DNA of 64,000 nucleotides from Limimaricola sp027213785 (lineage in GTDB: Bacteria; Pseudomonadota; Alphaproteobacteria; Rhodobacterales; Rhodobacteraceae). Under the pieces are notes generated by a model. The model saw nothing but the letters and a program-made list of their open reading frames with translations. It was not told the origin of the DNA and searched no databases. A program made the translations under genes and the position numbers. Positions 49,142 to 57,794 of this stretch are shown one piece after another. The stretch lies in NCBI RefSeq assembly GCF_050847355.1, contig NZ_CP193755.1, positions 992,001-1,056,000 on the forward strand, given 5' to 3'. The stretch's first letter is position 1, and each line of letters starts with the position of its first letter.

Positions 49142-50539
49142 ATGATCCCGGTTCGCGGACATGAGGGCCAGACCGTCGCTGTGCTGGGGCTGGGTCGGTC
49201 CGGCCGGGCCACCGCGGCGGCGCTGAAGGCGGGCGGCGCGCAAGTCGTCGCCTGGGACGACGGCCCCTCGGGGCGCGAGGCGGCCGAGGCCGAGGGGATC
49301 GCGCTGCGCGACCTGACCCGCGCGAGCGCCTATGAGGGCGTGTCGCTGCTCGTCACCTCGCCGGGCATCCCGCATCTCTACCCGGCACCGCACGCCGCCA
49401 TCGCCGCCGCGTGGGAGGCGGGGGTGCCGGTCGACAACGACATCGGCCTGTTCTTTCGCAGCTTCGCCGCCGAGGGTTTCGACCAGTTCGACACCATGCC
49501 GCGCATCGTCGCTGTCACCGGCTCGAACGGCAAATCGACCACTTCGGCGCTGATCCACCATATCCTCACCGAGAACGGCCGCCCCGCGCAGCTCGCCGGC
49601 AATATCGGCCGCGGCGTGCTCGATCTCGACCCGCCGCATGATGGCGAGGTCGTGGTGCTGGAGCTGTCGAGCTACCAGACCGAGTTGGCGCGCGCGCTGA
49701 CCCCCGACATCGCGGTGCTGACCAACCTCTCGCCCGATCACCTCGACCGGCATGCCGGGCCAGGCGGCTACTTCGCCGCCAAGCGGCGGCTGTTCTCCGA
49801 AGGCGGGCCGGACCGCGCCGTGATCGGCGTCGACGAGAACGAGGGGCGCTACCTCGCCAATCAGCTCGCCACGGGAATGGCCGATGACCGCGTCATCACC
49901 ATCTCATCGGGCCGCAAGCTGACCGGTCCGGGCTGGAACGTCTTCGCGCGCAAGGGCTTTCTCGCCGAATACCGCAAGGGGCGGCAGGTGGCCTCGGTCG
50001 ATCTGCGCGACATCCCCGGCCTGCCGGGCGCGCATAACCACCAGAACGCCTGCGCCGCCTGGGCCGTGGCGCGCAGCCTTGGCCTCGGCCCGCGCGGCAT
50101 CGAGGCGGCGCTGCGCTCCTATCCCGGCCTGCCGCACCGCTCGCAGCGCGTGGCCGAGAAGGACGGCGTGGCCTTCGTCAATGACAGCAAGGCCACCAAT
50201 GTCGACGCGGCCGCCAAGGCCCTCGCGGCCTTTCCGCGCATCCGCTGGATCTGTGGCGGGCTGGAGAAGGAGGGCGGCCTGTCGGGGCTGGGCGAGGGGC
50301 TGTCGCATGTCGCCAAGGCCTATGTGATCGGCCGCGAGGCCGAGGCCTTCGCGGTGAAGCTCTCGGGCGTCGAGGCGGAGGTCTGCGGCACGATGGCGGT
50401 CGCGGTGAAGCGCGCCATGGAAGAGGCCGAGCCGGGCGAGGTGGTTCTGCTGGCCCCTGCGGCCGCGAGCTTCGACCAGTACGACAACTTCGAGAAGCGC
50501 GGCGATGATTTCGTCGCCTGCGTCCGCGAACTTCTCTAA
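49142..50539 (+). CDS. murD: UDP-MurNAc-L-alanine:D-glutamate ligase
   Basis: A 465-residue Mur ligase that adds D-glutamate. VLGLGRSGRATAAALKAGG is the N-terminal nucleotide-binding part, VTGSNGKSTTSALIHH the ATP loop, ELSSYQTE and NLSPDHLDRH the central motifs, NDSKATN the C-terminal one, and VLLAPAAASFDQYDNFEKRGDDF the typical end. ATG 49142 follows cggagagagct. It is the last gene before the rightward run is broken by the oxidoreductase at 50554. Confidence 0.97.
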   Translation: MIPVRGHEGQTVAVLGLGRSGRATAAALKAGGAQVVAWDDGPSGREAAEAEGIALRDLTRASAYEGVSLLVTSPGIPHLYPAPHAAIAAAWEAGVPVDNDIGLFFRSFAAEGFDQFDTMPRIVAVTGSNGKSTTSALIHHILTENGRPAQLAGNIGRGVLDLDPPHDGEVVVLELSSYQTELARALTPDIAVLTNLSPDHLDRHAGPGGYFAAKRRLFSEGGPDRAVIGVDENEGRYLANQLATGMADDRVITISSGRKLTGPGWNVFARKGFLAEYRKGRQVASVDLRDIPGLPGAHNHQNACAAWAVARSLGLGPRGIEAALRSYPGLPHRSQRVAEKDGVAFVNDSKATNVDAAAKALAAFPRIRWICGGLEKEGGLSGLGEGLSHVAKAYVIGREAEAFAVKLSGVEAEVCGTMAVAVKRAMEEAEPGEVVLLAPAAASFDQYDNFEKRGDDFVACVRELL

Positions 50540-50553
50540 GGGTCGCGGGGCGC

Positions 50554-51744
50554 TCAGCCGCCCTGCGCGATCGCCGTCCCCGCGGCAAAGCCCGAGGCCC
50601 AGGCCCATTGAAAGTTGTAGCCGCCGAGCCAGCCGGTGACGTCGACGCATTCGCCGATGAAATGCAGCCCCGGCACCGATTTGGCCTCCATCGTCTTCGA
50701 TGACAGGGCATCGGTCGAGACGCCGCCCAAGGTGACCTCCGCCGTGCGGTAGCCCTCGGTGCCGGTGGGAGTGAGCCGCCAATCCCGCAGGCTTTCACAG
50801 AGCGCGTCGATGGCGCGGTCGGATTGATCCGCCATGTTGCCCCGCATCGGATACTCCTCGGCCCAAGCTTCGACCAATCGCGCGGGCAGATGCTGCGCCA
50901 GCACCGTCTTCAGGGCCTTCTTCCCGTCGCTGCGCCGCGCCGCGCGGAGGCTTTCGGCGAGCGTACCGTCCGGGGCGAGATCGAGGCGGATCTCGCCGCC
51001 TTCGCGCCAATAGGAGGAGGCCTGCAGGATCGCGGGGCCCGATAGGCCACGATGGGTGAAGAGCAACGCCTCGTCGAAGGCGGGGCCATCGGCCTGCGCG
51101 CGCACCGGCAGCGCCACGCCGGACAGCCCGGCGAAACGGTCGGGAAAGGTCAGCGGCACGAGGCCCGGCCGCGTCTCGACCAGCGGCAGTCCGAACTGCT
51201 CGGCGATCCTGTAGGCCAGACCCGTCGCGCCCATCTTGGGAATCGACTTGCCGCCCGTCGCCACGACGACGCGGGCCGCGCGGATCGTCTCGCGTTTGCC
51301 CGCGCGTTCCATCACCGCCCGGAACCCGCTCTCGTCGCGGGACAGTTCGACCAACGAGGTCTCCAGCGACAGTTCGGCCCCGGCTTCGCGCATCTCGGTC
51401 AGCAGCATGGAGACGATCTGGGTGGCCTTGCCGTCGCAGAACAGCTGGCCCAGCGTCTTTTCATGCCAGGCGATGCCGTGCTTCTGCACGAGGTCGAGGA
51501 AATCCCAGGCTGTGTAGCGCGCCAGAGCCGATTTGTGGAAATGGGGATTCGCGCCAAGGAAACATTCAGGCGCGGTCCGCAGATTGGTGAAGTTGCAGCG
51601 GCCGCCGCCCGAAATGCGAATCTTCTCGCCGGGGTTGCGGGCGTGATCGATCACCAGCGTATCGCCCCCCGCATGGATGGCCGCGAAAAGACCGGCGGCG
51701 CCGGCCCCGAGGATCAGGGTATTGATCTGCCGAATATTGTTCAT
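50554..51744 (-). CDS. YhiN/HI0933-family FAD-dependent oxidoreductase, inverted inside the dcw cluster
   Basis: A 396-residue flavoprotein. LILGAGAAGLFAAIHAGGDTLVIDH is the dinucleotide-binding motif, ARNPGEKIRISGGGRCNFTN the HI0933/YhiN family signature, VVVATGGKSIPKMGATGLAY the second FAD segment, and FIGECVDVTGWLGGYNFQWAWASG the C-terminal FAD contact. The reaction of the family is not established. It lies on the opposite strand between murD and ftsW, which splits the cluster into two transcription blocks and leaves ftsW needing its own promoter in 51745-51896. ATG 51744 (MNNIRQ) is chosen by homology. Confidence 0.9.
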   Translation of the reverse strand: MNNIRQINTLILGAGAAGLFAAIHAGGDTLVIDHARNPGEKIRISGGGRCNFTNLRTAPECFLGANPHFHKSALARYTAWDFLDLVQKHGIAWHEKTLGQLFCDGKATQIVSMLLTEMREAGAELSLETSLVELSRDESGFRAVMERAGKRETIRAARVVVATGGKSIPKMGATGLAYRIAEQFGLPLVETRPGLVPLTFPDRFAGLSGVALPVRAQADGPAFDEALLFTHRGLSGPAILQASSYWREGGEIRLDLAPDGTLAESLRAARRSDGKKALKTVLAQHLPARLVEAWAEEYPMRGNMADQSDRAIDALCESLRDWRLTPTGTEGYRTAEVTLGGVSTDALSSKTMEAKSVPGLHFIGECVDVTGWLGGYNFQWAWASGFAAGTAIAQGG

Positions 51745-51896
51745 GACTGGGCACCTGCCGCTTTTCTGCCACGGGCTCAAGCCTCGTGGCGGCAAAGACT
51801 GGACGTTATTTTCATGGTCAATCCGGCATGAGCGCGCTAGTCTCTCCCGCAGACCCGCACAAGCGGGCAGGGCAGAGGCAATCAGGCAGCAGGTTC

Positions 51897-53063
51897 ATGA
51901 CCGAAATGGTGCATGGGGCGGTCCCGGTCAGGACCGTCGATCCGATACTCCCGCGCTGGTGGCGCACCATCGATGTCTGGACCATGTCCTGCATTCTGTT
52001 GCTGTTTGCGATCGGCATCCTGCTGGGCCTCGCGGCCTCGCCGCCGCTGGCCTCGCGCAACGGTCTCGACCCCTTCTATTACGTCAGCCGCCAGGCCTTC
52101 TTCGGCATCGTCTCGCTCGCGGTGATGATGGGCATCTCGATGATGACCCCGCAGATGGTGCGCCGTCTCGCGGTGCTGGGATTCGCGGGCGCCTTCCTTG
52201 CGCTGATGCTGCTGCCGTTCTTCGGCACCGATTTTGGCAAGGGCGCCGTGCGCTGGTTCTCCTTCGGCTTTGCCTCCGTGCAGCCCTCCGAGTTCCTCAA
52301 GCCCGGCTTCGTGGTGGTGGCGGCCTGGTTCATGGCCGCGGGGATGGAGCCTTCCGGCCCTCCGGGGCGGATATGGTCCTTCGCGCTTGCCTTCACCATC
52401 GTGATGTTTCTCGCGCTGCAGCCCGATTTCGGTCAGGCGGCACTGGTGCTGTTCTCCTGGGGCGTGATGTATTTCGTGGGCGGCGCGCCGATGGTGCTGC
52501 TTCTCGGCCTCGCTGGCGCCGTCGTCGCCGGCGGCACGCTGGCCTATAACAACTCCGAGCACTTCGCGCGCCGCATCGACGGCTTCCTTGCCGCCGAGGT
52601 CGATCCCAATACCCAGTTGGGCTACGCCACCAACGCGATCCGCGAGGGCGGCTTCTTCGGTGTCGGCGTCGGCGAGGGGCAGGTGAAGTGGTCGCTGCCC
52701 GACGCGCATACCGACTTCATCATCGCGGTGGCGGCCGAGGAATACGGCCTGATCTGCGTGCTGGTGATCATCGCGCTCTATGCCACGGTGGTGGTGCGCT
52801 CGCTGCTGCGGCTGATGAAGGAGCGCGACACCTTCATCCGGCTCGCCGGCACCGGCCTTGCCTGCGCCTTCGGCGTGCAGGCGATGATCAACATGGGCGT
52901 GGCGGTGCGGCTGCTGCCCGCCAAGGGCATGACGCTGCCCTTCGTGAGCTATGGCGGCTCCTCGGTGATCGCGTCGGGCATCGCGCTGGGCATGCTTCTG
53001 GCCTTTACCCGCACCCGCCCACAGGGCGGCATCGGCGACATCCTGCTGCGGCGGGGCCGCTGA
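51897..53063 (+). CDS. ftsW: Septal peptidoglycan polymerase FtsW (SEDS family)
   Basis: A 388-residue SEDS-family membrane protein with about ten helices, the lipid II glycosyltransferase that works with FtsI. FFGTDFGKGAVRWFSFGFASVQPSEFLKP, QPDFGQAALVLFSWG, DAHTDFIIAVAAEEYGL and LPAKGMTLPFVSYGGSSVIASG are the conserved loops; the catalytic aspartate is in the DAHTDFI loop region. ATG 51897 (MTEMVHG) is preferred; the frame extends to 51786 without a ribosome site. Its stop shares one base with the murG start. Confidence 0.95.
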   Translation: MTEMVHGAVPVRTVDPILPRWWRTIDVWTMSCILLLFAIGILLGLAASPPLASRNGLDPFYYVSRQAFFGIVSLAVMMGISMMTPQMVRRLAVLGFAGAFLALMLLPFFGTDFGKGAVRWFSFGFASVQPSEFLKPGFVVVAAWFMAAGMEPSGPPGRIWSFALAFTIVMFLALQPDFGQAALVLFSWGVMYFVGGAPMVLLLGLAGAVVAGGTLAYNNSEHFARRIDGFLAAEVDPNTQLGYATNAIREGGFFGVGVGEGQVKWSLPDAHTDFIIAVAAEEYGLICVLVIIALYATVVVRSLLRLMKERDTFIRLAGTGLACAFGVQAMINMGVAVRLLPAKGMTLPFVSYGGSSVIASGIALGMLLAFTRTRPQGGIGDILLRRGR

Positions 53064-54169
53064 TGTCGGCGCCGCTCCTCGTCATCGCCGCCGGCGGCAC
53101 CGGCGGACACATGTTCCCCGCCCAGGCGCTGGCCGAACTGATGCTCACCCGTGGCTGGCGAGTGAAGCTTTCCACCGATGCGCGCGGCGCGCGTTACACG
53201 CAGGGTTTTCCGCGCGAGGTCGAGATCGAGCAGGTCGGCGCCGCCACCTTCGCGCGGGGCGGTCTTTCGGCCAAGGCGATCGCGCCCTTTCGCATCACGG
53301 CCGGCGTCGCCGCGGCGGTGAGCCGGATGATGCGCGACCGGCCGGCCGCCGTGGTGGGTTTCGGCGGCTACCCGTCGATCCCGGCGCTGGCGGCGGCGAC
53401 GCTACTCAAGCTGCCGCGGATGATCCACGAGCAGAACGGCGTGCTGGGACGGGTGAACGCGCTCTTCGCCCGGCGTGTCCATGCGGTCGCCTGCGGGACG
53501 TGGCCCACCGAGCTGCCCCCGGGCGTCGAGGCGGTCCACACCGGCAACCCGGTACGGCGCGCCGTGCTCGACCGCGTCGGCGCGGCCTATATCCCGCCGG
53601 GTGATTACCCGATGTCGGTGCTGGTGATCGGCGGCAGCCAGGGCGCGCGGATCCTGTCCGACGTGGTGCCGCCGGCGATCGCCAACCTGCCGGCAGAGCT
53701 GCGCCGCCGGGTCCGCGTCAGCCATCAGGCCCGCGAAGAGGACGTGCAGCGCGTCTCGACCTACTATTCCGACGAGGGCATCGACGCCGACGTTCAGACC
53801 TTTTTCGCGGACGTACCGACCCGGATGAGCGAGGCGCAGCTAGTGATCTGCCGCTCGGGCGCGTCGACGATGGCGGATCTGAGCGTAATCGGCCGACCGG
53901 CGATCCTCGTCCCCTTCGCCGCCGCCGCCGCCGACCACCAGACCGCGAACGCGCGGGGCCTTGTCGAAGCCGGCGCGGCGATCATGTTCCCCGAGAAGAA
54001 ATTCCACGTCGAGGCGCTGAGCGAGAAGATCGCCCTGGTGCTCGGCGACAGCGACGGCGCGATGCGCATGGCCCATGCGGCGCGCGACGCAGGCGTACCG
54101 GACGCGGCGGAGCGCCTTGCGGGGGTTGTGGAGCGCCTCGTGGACGCAGAGAAGGGGAAAGATTCTTGA
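53063..54169 (+). CDS. murG: UDP-GlcNAc:lipid I N-acetylglucosaminyltransferase
   Basis: A 368-residue GT-B glycosyltransferase that converts lipid I to lipid II. IAAGGTGGHMFPAQALA is the N-terminal G-loop that binds the lipid diphosphate, VVGFGGYPSIPALAAA and HEQNGVLGRVN follow, and VIGGSQGARILSD and VICRSGASTMADL with FAAAAADHQTANARGL form the UDP-GlcNAc site. Peripheral inner membrane protein. It overlaps ftsW by one base and murC by a base at TGATG. Confidence 0.97.
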   Translation: MSAPLLVIAAGGTGGHMFPAQALAELMLTRGWRVKLSTDARGARYTQGFPREVEIEQVGAATFARGGLSAKAIAPFRITAGVAAAVSRMMRDRPAAVVGFGGYPSIPALAAATLLKLPRMIHEQNGVLGRVNALFARRVHAVACGTWPTELPPGVEAVHTGNPVRRAVLDRVGAAYIPPGDYPMSVLVIGGSQGARILSDVVPPAIANLPAELRRRVRVSHQAREEDVQRVSTYYSDEGIDADVQTFFADVPTRMSEAQLVICRSGASTMADLSVIGRPAILVPFAAAAADHQTANARGLVEAGAAIMFPEKKFHVEALSEKIALVLGDSDGAMRMAHAARDAGVPDAAERLAGVVERLVDAEKGKDS

Positions 54170-55590
54170 TGGACGGGACGCAACCGATGAATGCCGCCAC
54201 GAAACTGCCGCTCGATGTCGGTCCGATCCACTTCGTGGGCATCGGCGGGATCGGCATGTCCGGCATCGCCGAGGTGCTGCTGAACCAAGGCTACACGATC
54301 CAGGGCTCGGACCTGAAGGGCTCGAAGATCACCGAGCGTCTCGAAGGGCTGGGCGCCCGCATCTTCATCGGTCAGTCGGGCGAGAACCTCGACGGTGCCG
54401 AGGTGGTGGTGATCTCCTCCGCCATCAAGCCGGGCAATCCCGAGCTCGACGAGGCGCGCCGGCGCGGCCTGCCGGTGGTGCGCCGCGCCGAGATGCTGGC
54501 CGAGCTGATGCGGCTGCGCTCGAACGTGGCCGTAGGCGGCACCCATGGCAAGACCACCACCACCACCATGGTGGCGACGCTGCTCGACGCCGGGCATTTC
54601 GACCCCACGGTCATCAATGGCGGCATCATCCATGCCTATGGCTCGAACGCCCGGATGGGGCAGGGCGAATGGATGGTGGTCGAGGCCGACGAGAGCGACG
54701 GCACCTTCAACCGGCTGCCCGCGACCATCGCCATCGTCACCAATATCGACCCCGAGCACATGGATCACTGGGGTTCGATCGAGGGGCTCAGGAAGGGCTT
54801 CCTCGACTTCGTCTCGAACATCCCCTTCTACGGGCTCGCGGTGTGCTGCACCGACCACCCCGAAGTGCAGGCGCTGGTCGGCAAGATCACCGATCGCCGG
54901 GTCGTCACCTTCGGCTTCAACGCGCAGGCCGATGTGCGCGCCGCGAACCTGACCTACAAGGCCGGCGTGGCGCATTTCGACATCGTGCTGCGGGCCGAGG
55001 ACGCAGTGATCGAAGGCTGCAGCCTGCCGATGCCGGGGGACCACAACGTCTCGAACGCGCTGGCCGCCGTCGCGGTGGCGCGGCATCTGGGCATGAAGCG
55101 CGACGAGATCCGCGCGGCGCTCGCGGCTTTCGGGGGCGTCAACCGCCGCTTCACCAAGGTCGGCGAATGGAACGGCGTGGCGATCATTGACGATTACGGC
55201 CATCACCCGGTCGAGATCGCCGCGGTACTGCGGGCCGCGCGCCAGGCCAGCGAGGGTAGGGTGATCGCGGTGCACCAGCCGCATCGCTTCACCCGCCTGT
55301 CCTCGCTTTTCGATGATTTCTGCACCTGCTTCAACGATGCCGACGTGGTCGGCATCTCCGACATCTATGCCGCCGGTGAAGAGCCGATCGAGGGGGCGGG
55401 GCGCGACGATCTCGTTGCCGGGCTGATCCGCCACGGCCATCGCCATGCCCGGGCCGTCACCTCCGAGGAAGACCTCGCGCGACTTGTGCGCGAGCAGGCG
55501 CGGCCGGGCGACATCGTGGTCTGTCTCGGCGCCGGCACGATCAGCGCCTGGGCCGGCGCGCTGCCGGCAAGGCTGGGACAGGACGGATGA
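54169..55590 (+). CDS. murC: UDP-MurNAc:L-alanine ligase
   Basis: A 473-residue Mur ligase adding the first residue of the stem peptide. HFVGIGGIGMSGIAEVLL is the N-terminal nucleotide motif, GGTHGKTTTTTMVATLL the ATP loop, VVEADESDGTF and DDYGHHPVEIAAVLRA the family motifs. ATG 54169 follows gaagggga; homologues in this order usually begin at the sequence given by ATG 54187 (MNAATKLP), which is an equally possible start. It overlaps murG at the start and the DUF2484 gene at the end. Confidence 0.96.
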   Translation: MDGTQPMNAATKLPLDVGPIHFVGIGGIGMSGIAEVLLNQGYTIQGSDLKGSKITERLEGLGARIFIGQSGENLDGAEVVVISSAIKPGNPELDEARRRGLPVVRRAEMLAELMRLRSNVAVGGTHGKTTTTTMVATLLDAGHFDPTVINGGIIHAYGSNARMGQGEWMVVEADESDGTFNRLPATIAIVTNIDPEHMDHWGSIEGLRKGFLDFVSNIPFYGLAVCCTDHPEVQALVGKITDRRVVTFGFNAQADVRAANLTYKAGVAHFDIVLRAEDAVIEGCSLPMPGDHNVSNALAAVAVARHLGMKRDEIRAALAAFGGVNRRFTKVGEWNGVAIIDDYGHHPVEIAAVLRAARQASEGRVIAVHQPHRFTRLSSLFDDFCTCFNDADVVGISDIYAAGEEPIEGAGRDDLVAGLIRHGHRHARAVTSEEDLARLVREQARPGDIVVCLGAGTISAWAGALPARLGQDG

Positions 55591-55829
55591 GCGCAGTGCA
55601 GGCCCTGCCGCTGGCGGCTGCCTGCCTCTGGCTGATTGCGGCCAATATGGCGTCCATGCTGCCGCGCGACAGTCACCGCAAATGTGCCAGCGTGCTGGTG
55701 GTGGTCGGCGTGCCGCTTCTGGGTTGGGTCACCTTTGCGCTGGGCCCGGTCGTGGGCGTGATGCTGATGGCTGGCGGCGCCTCGGTGCTGCGTTGGCCCC
55801 TGAGGGCCGCCGGGCGGCGGCTCCGCTGA
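55587..55829 (+). CDS. DUF2484 small membrane protein
   Basis: An 80-residue protein with two membrane helices (about residues 5-24 and 36-62) and a short basic end (RWPLRAAGRRLR). It is conserved between murC and murB in Rhodobacterales and is known only as family DUF2484. The function is unknown, but the 4-base overlap with murC and the 14-bp gap to murB place it firmly in the cell wall operon. NMASMLPRDSHRKCA is the conserved region between the helices. Its small size and topology would suit a modulator of a membrane enzyme of the cluster, which is inference. Confidence 0.82.
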   Translation: MSAVQALPLAAACLWLIAANMASMLPRDSHRKCASVLVVVGVPLLGWVTFALGPVVGVMLMAGGASVLRWPLRAAGRRLR

Positions 55830-55843
55830 CTGGGAGGAGCATG

Positions 55844-56782
55844 ATGACCGATCTTTCCGATCCTCTGCCGCAGGTGCGCGGCAGGCTGACGCCGAACCGC
55901 CCGCTCTCCGATCTCACATGGCTGCGGGTCGGCGGTCCGGCCGACTGGCTGTTCCAGCCCGCCGATCGCGAGGATCTCGCCGATTTCCTGCGTGATCTCG
56001 ATCCCTCGGTGCCGGTCTTCCCGATGGGGGTCGGCTCGAACCTGATCGTGCGCGATGGCGGGGTGCGGGGCGTGGTGATCCGGCTCGGCCGCGGCTTCAA
56101 CGGCATCGAGATCGGTGATGACGGCAGCGTCACGACCGGCGCGGCCGCGCTCGATTCGCATGTCGCGCGCAAGGCGGCGCAGGCGGGGCGTGACCTGACC
56201 TTCCTGCGCACCATCCCGGGCGCCATCGGCGGCGCGGTGCGGATGAATGCGGGCTGCTACGGCGCCTATGTTGCCGATGTACTGCGCGAGGTGAGCGTGA
56301 TCCATCGCGACGGCCGGACCGAAGTGCTGCCTGCGAAAGCGCTCGAGCTGGGCTATCGCTCCAGTTCCTTGCCGGAGGGGGCGGTGATCGTCGAGGCCGT
56401 GTTCGACGCAGGCCCCGGCGAGGCGGCTGCGCTCGAGGCGCGGATGGACGAGCAGATCGCGAAGCGCGACGCCAGCCAGCCCACCAAGGACCGGACCGCG
56501 GGCTCGACCTTCCGCAACCCGGCCGGGTTTTCCTCGACGGGCCGCGCCGATGACAGCCACGAGCTGAAGGCCTGGAAGGTGATCGACGAGGCCGGGCTGC
56601 GCGGGGCACGGCTCGGCGGCGCGGTGATGAACGAAAAGCACCCGAACTTCCTCACCAATGCCGGCGAGGCCACGGCGGCCGAGCTCGAAGCTCTGGGCGA
56701 GAAGGTCCGGAAAAGGGTTTACGAGCATTCCGGCCTGACGCTAGAGTGGGAAATCATGCGGGTCGGGCAGCCGTCCGCGTGA
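55844..56782 (+). CDS. murB: UDP-N-acetylenolpyruvoylglucosamine reductase
   Basis: A 312-residue FAD enzyme that reduces UDP-GlcNAc-enolpyruvate to UDP-MurNAc. TWLRVGGPADWLF, FPMGVGSNLIVRDGG and LRTIPGAIGGAVRMNAGCYGAY form the FAD site, the catalytic serine lies in DRTAGSTFRNP, and NFLTNAGEATAAELEALGEKVR ends the protein. ATG 55844 has gggagg six bases upstream; the ATG three bases earlier is too close to it. Between murB and ddl (56783-56879) there is a small hairpin CCCCGC-AAA-GCGGGG (56800-56814). Confidence 0.96.
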   Translation: MTDLSDPLPQVRGRLTPNRPLSDLTWLRVGGPADWLFQPADREDLADFLRDLDPSVPVFPMGVGSNLIVRDGGVRGVVIRLGRGFNGIEIGDDGSVTTGAAALDSHVARKAAQAGRDLTFLRTIPGAIGGAVRMNAGCYGAYVADVLREVSVIHRDGRTEVLPAKALELGYRSSSLPEGAVIVEAVFDAGPGEAAALEARMDEQIAKRDASQPTKDRTAGSTFRNPAGFSSTGRADDSHELKAWKVIDEAGLRGARLGGAVMNEKHPNFLTNAGEATAAELEALGEKVRKRVYEHSGLTLEWEIMRVGQPSA

Positions 56783-56879
56783 CAAGCGAATAATTCGGTC
56801 CCCGCAAAGCGGGGAAGGCCCGGAATGGGTTATAACAATGACGCGTCGTTCAGCGGCGCGCGAATGGGGCAGTCTGGGA

Positions 56880-57794
56880 ATGTCGAGCGGGACACATCCC
56901 AAGGTCGTCGTGTTGATGGGCGGACCCTCGGCCGAGCGCGAGGTCTCCTTGTCATCCGGGCGCGAATGCGCGGCGGCCTTGCGGCAGGCGGGATACGAGG
57001 TCGTCGAGGTCGATGCCGGCCCCGACCTGCCGTCGCAACTCCAATCCCATGCGCCCGACGTCGTCTTCAACGCGCTGCATGGCCGCCGTGGCGAGGATGG
57101 CTGCGTCCAGGGCCTGCTGGAATGGCTGCGCATCCCCTATACCCATTCCGGGGTGCTGGCCTCGGCGCTCGCCATGGACAAGGAGGCATCCAAGGCCGCC
57201 TTCCGCGCCGCCGGCCTGCCCGTGGCCGAAAGCCGTCTGGCCTCGAAGGCCGAGGCGATGGCGGCGCATCTGCTGCCGTTGCCCTATGTGATCAAGCCCA
57301 ACAACGAAGGCTCCAGCGTCGGCGTCTACATCGTGCCCGAAGGTGCGAATGCGCCGCCGCAGCTTTCCGATGACATGCCCGAGACGGTGATGGTCGAGAG
57401 CTACCTGCCGGGGCGGGAGCTGACGACGACGGTGATGGGGGACCGGGCGCTCACGGTGACGGACATCGTCACGAGCGGCTGGTACGACTACGACGCCAAG
57501 TACAAGACCGGCGGCTCGCACCATGTCGTGCCCGCCGACATCCCGGCCGAGATCTTCGAGGCCTGCCTCGACTACGCGCTTCGGGCGCATCGGGCGCTGG
57601 GTTGCCGTGGCCTGTCGCGCACCGATTTCCGTTGGGACGAGGCGCGAGGGCGCGATGGTCTGGTGCTGCTCGAGACCAATACCCAGCCCGGCATGACGCC
57701 CACCTCGCTCGCGCCCGAGCAGGCGGCGAAGACCGGGATCTCCTTTCCGGAGCTGTGCCGCTGGCTGGTGGAGGATGCCTCGTGCGATCGCTGA
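56880..57794 (+). CDS. ddl: D-alanine-D-alanine ligase
   Basis: A 304-residue ATP-grasp enzyme supplying D-Ala-D-Ala to MurF. VVVLMGGPSAEREVSLSSG is the N-terminal signature, ALHGRRGEDGCVQGLLEWLRIPYTHSGVLASALAMDK follows, VIKPNNEGSSVGV is the ATP-grasp loop and LETNTQPGMTPTSLAPEQA the metal and dipeptide site. ATG 56880 (MSSGTHPK) is the start typical of relatives; ATG 56838 in the same frame is an alternative. In LHGRRGED the family more often has LHG(R/P)xGED, so the catalytic loop is intact. It overlaps ftsQ by 13 bases. Confidence 0.95.
   Translation: MSSGTHPKVVVLMGGPSAEREVSLSSGRECAAALRQAGYEVVEVDAGPDLPSQLQSHAPDVVFNALHGRRGEDGCVQGLLEWLRIPYTHSGVLASALAMDKEASKAAFRAAGLPVAESRLASKAEAMAAHLLPLPYVIKPNNEGSSVGVYIVPEGANAPPQLSDDMPETVMVESYLPGRELTTTVMGDRALTVTDIVTSGWYDYDAKYKTGGSHHVVPADIPAEIFEACLDYALRAHRALGCRGLSRTDFRWDEARGRDGLVLLETNTQPGMTPTSLAPEQAAKTGISFPELCRWLVEDASCDR

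Noticed and set aside
56783..56879. Terminator between murB and ddl
   Set aside because: The CCCCGC-AAA-GCGGGG hairpin has a short stem and no following T run, so it is not a convincing rho-independent terminator.
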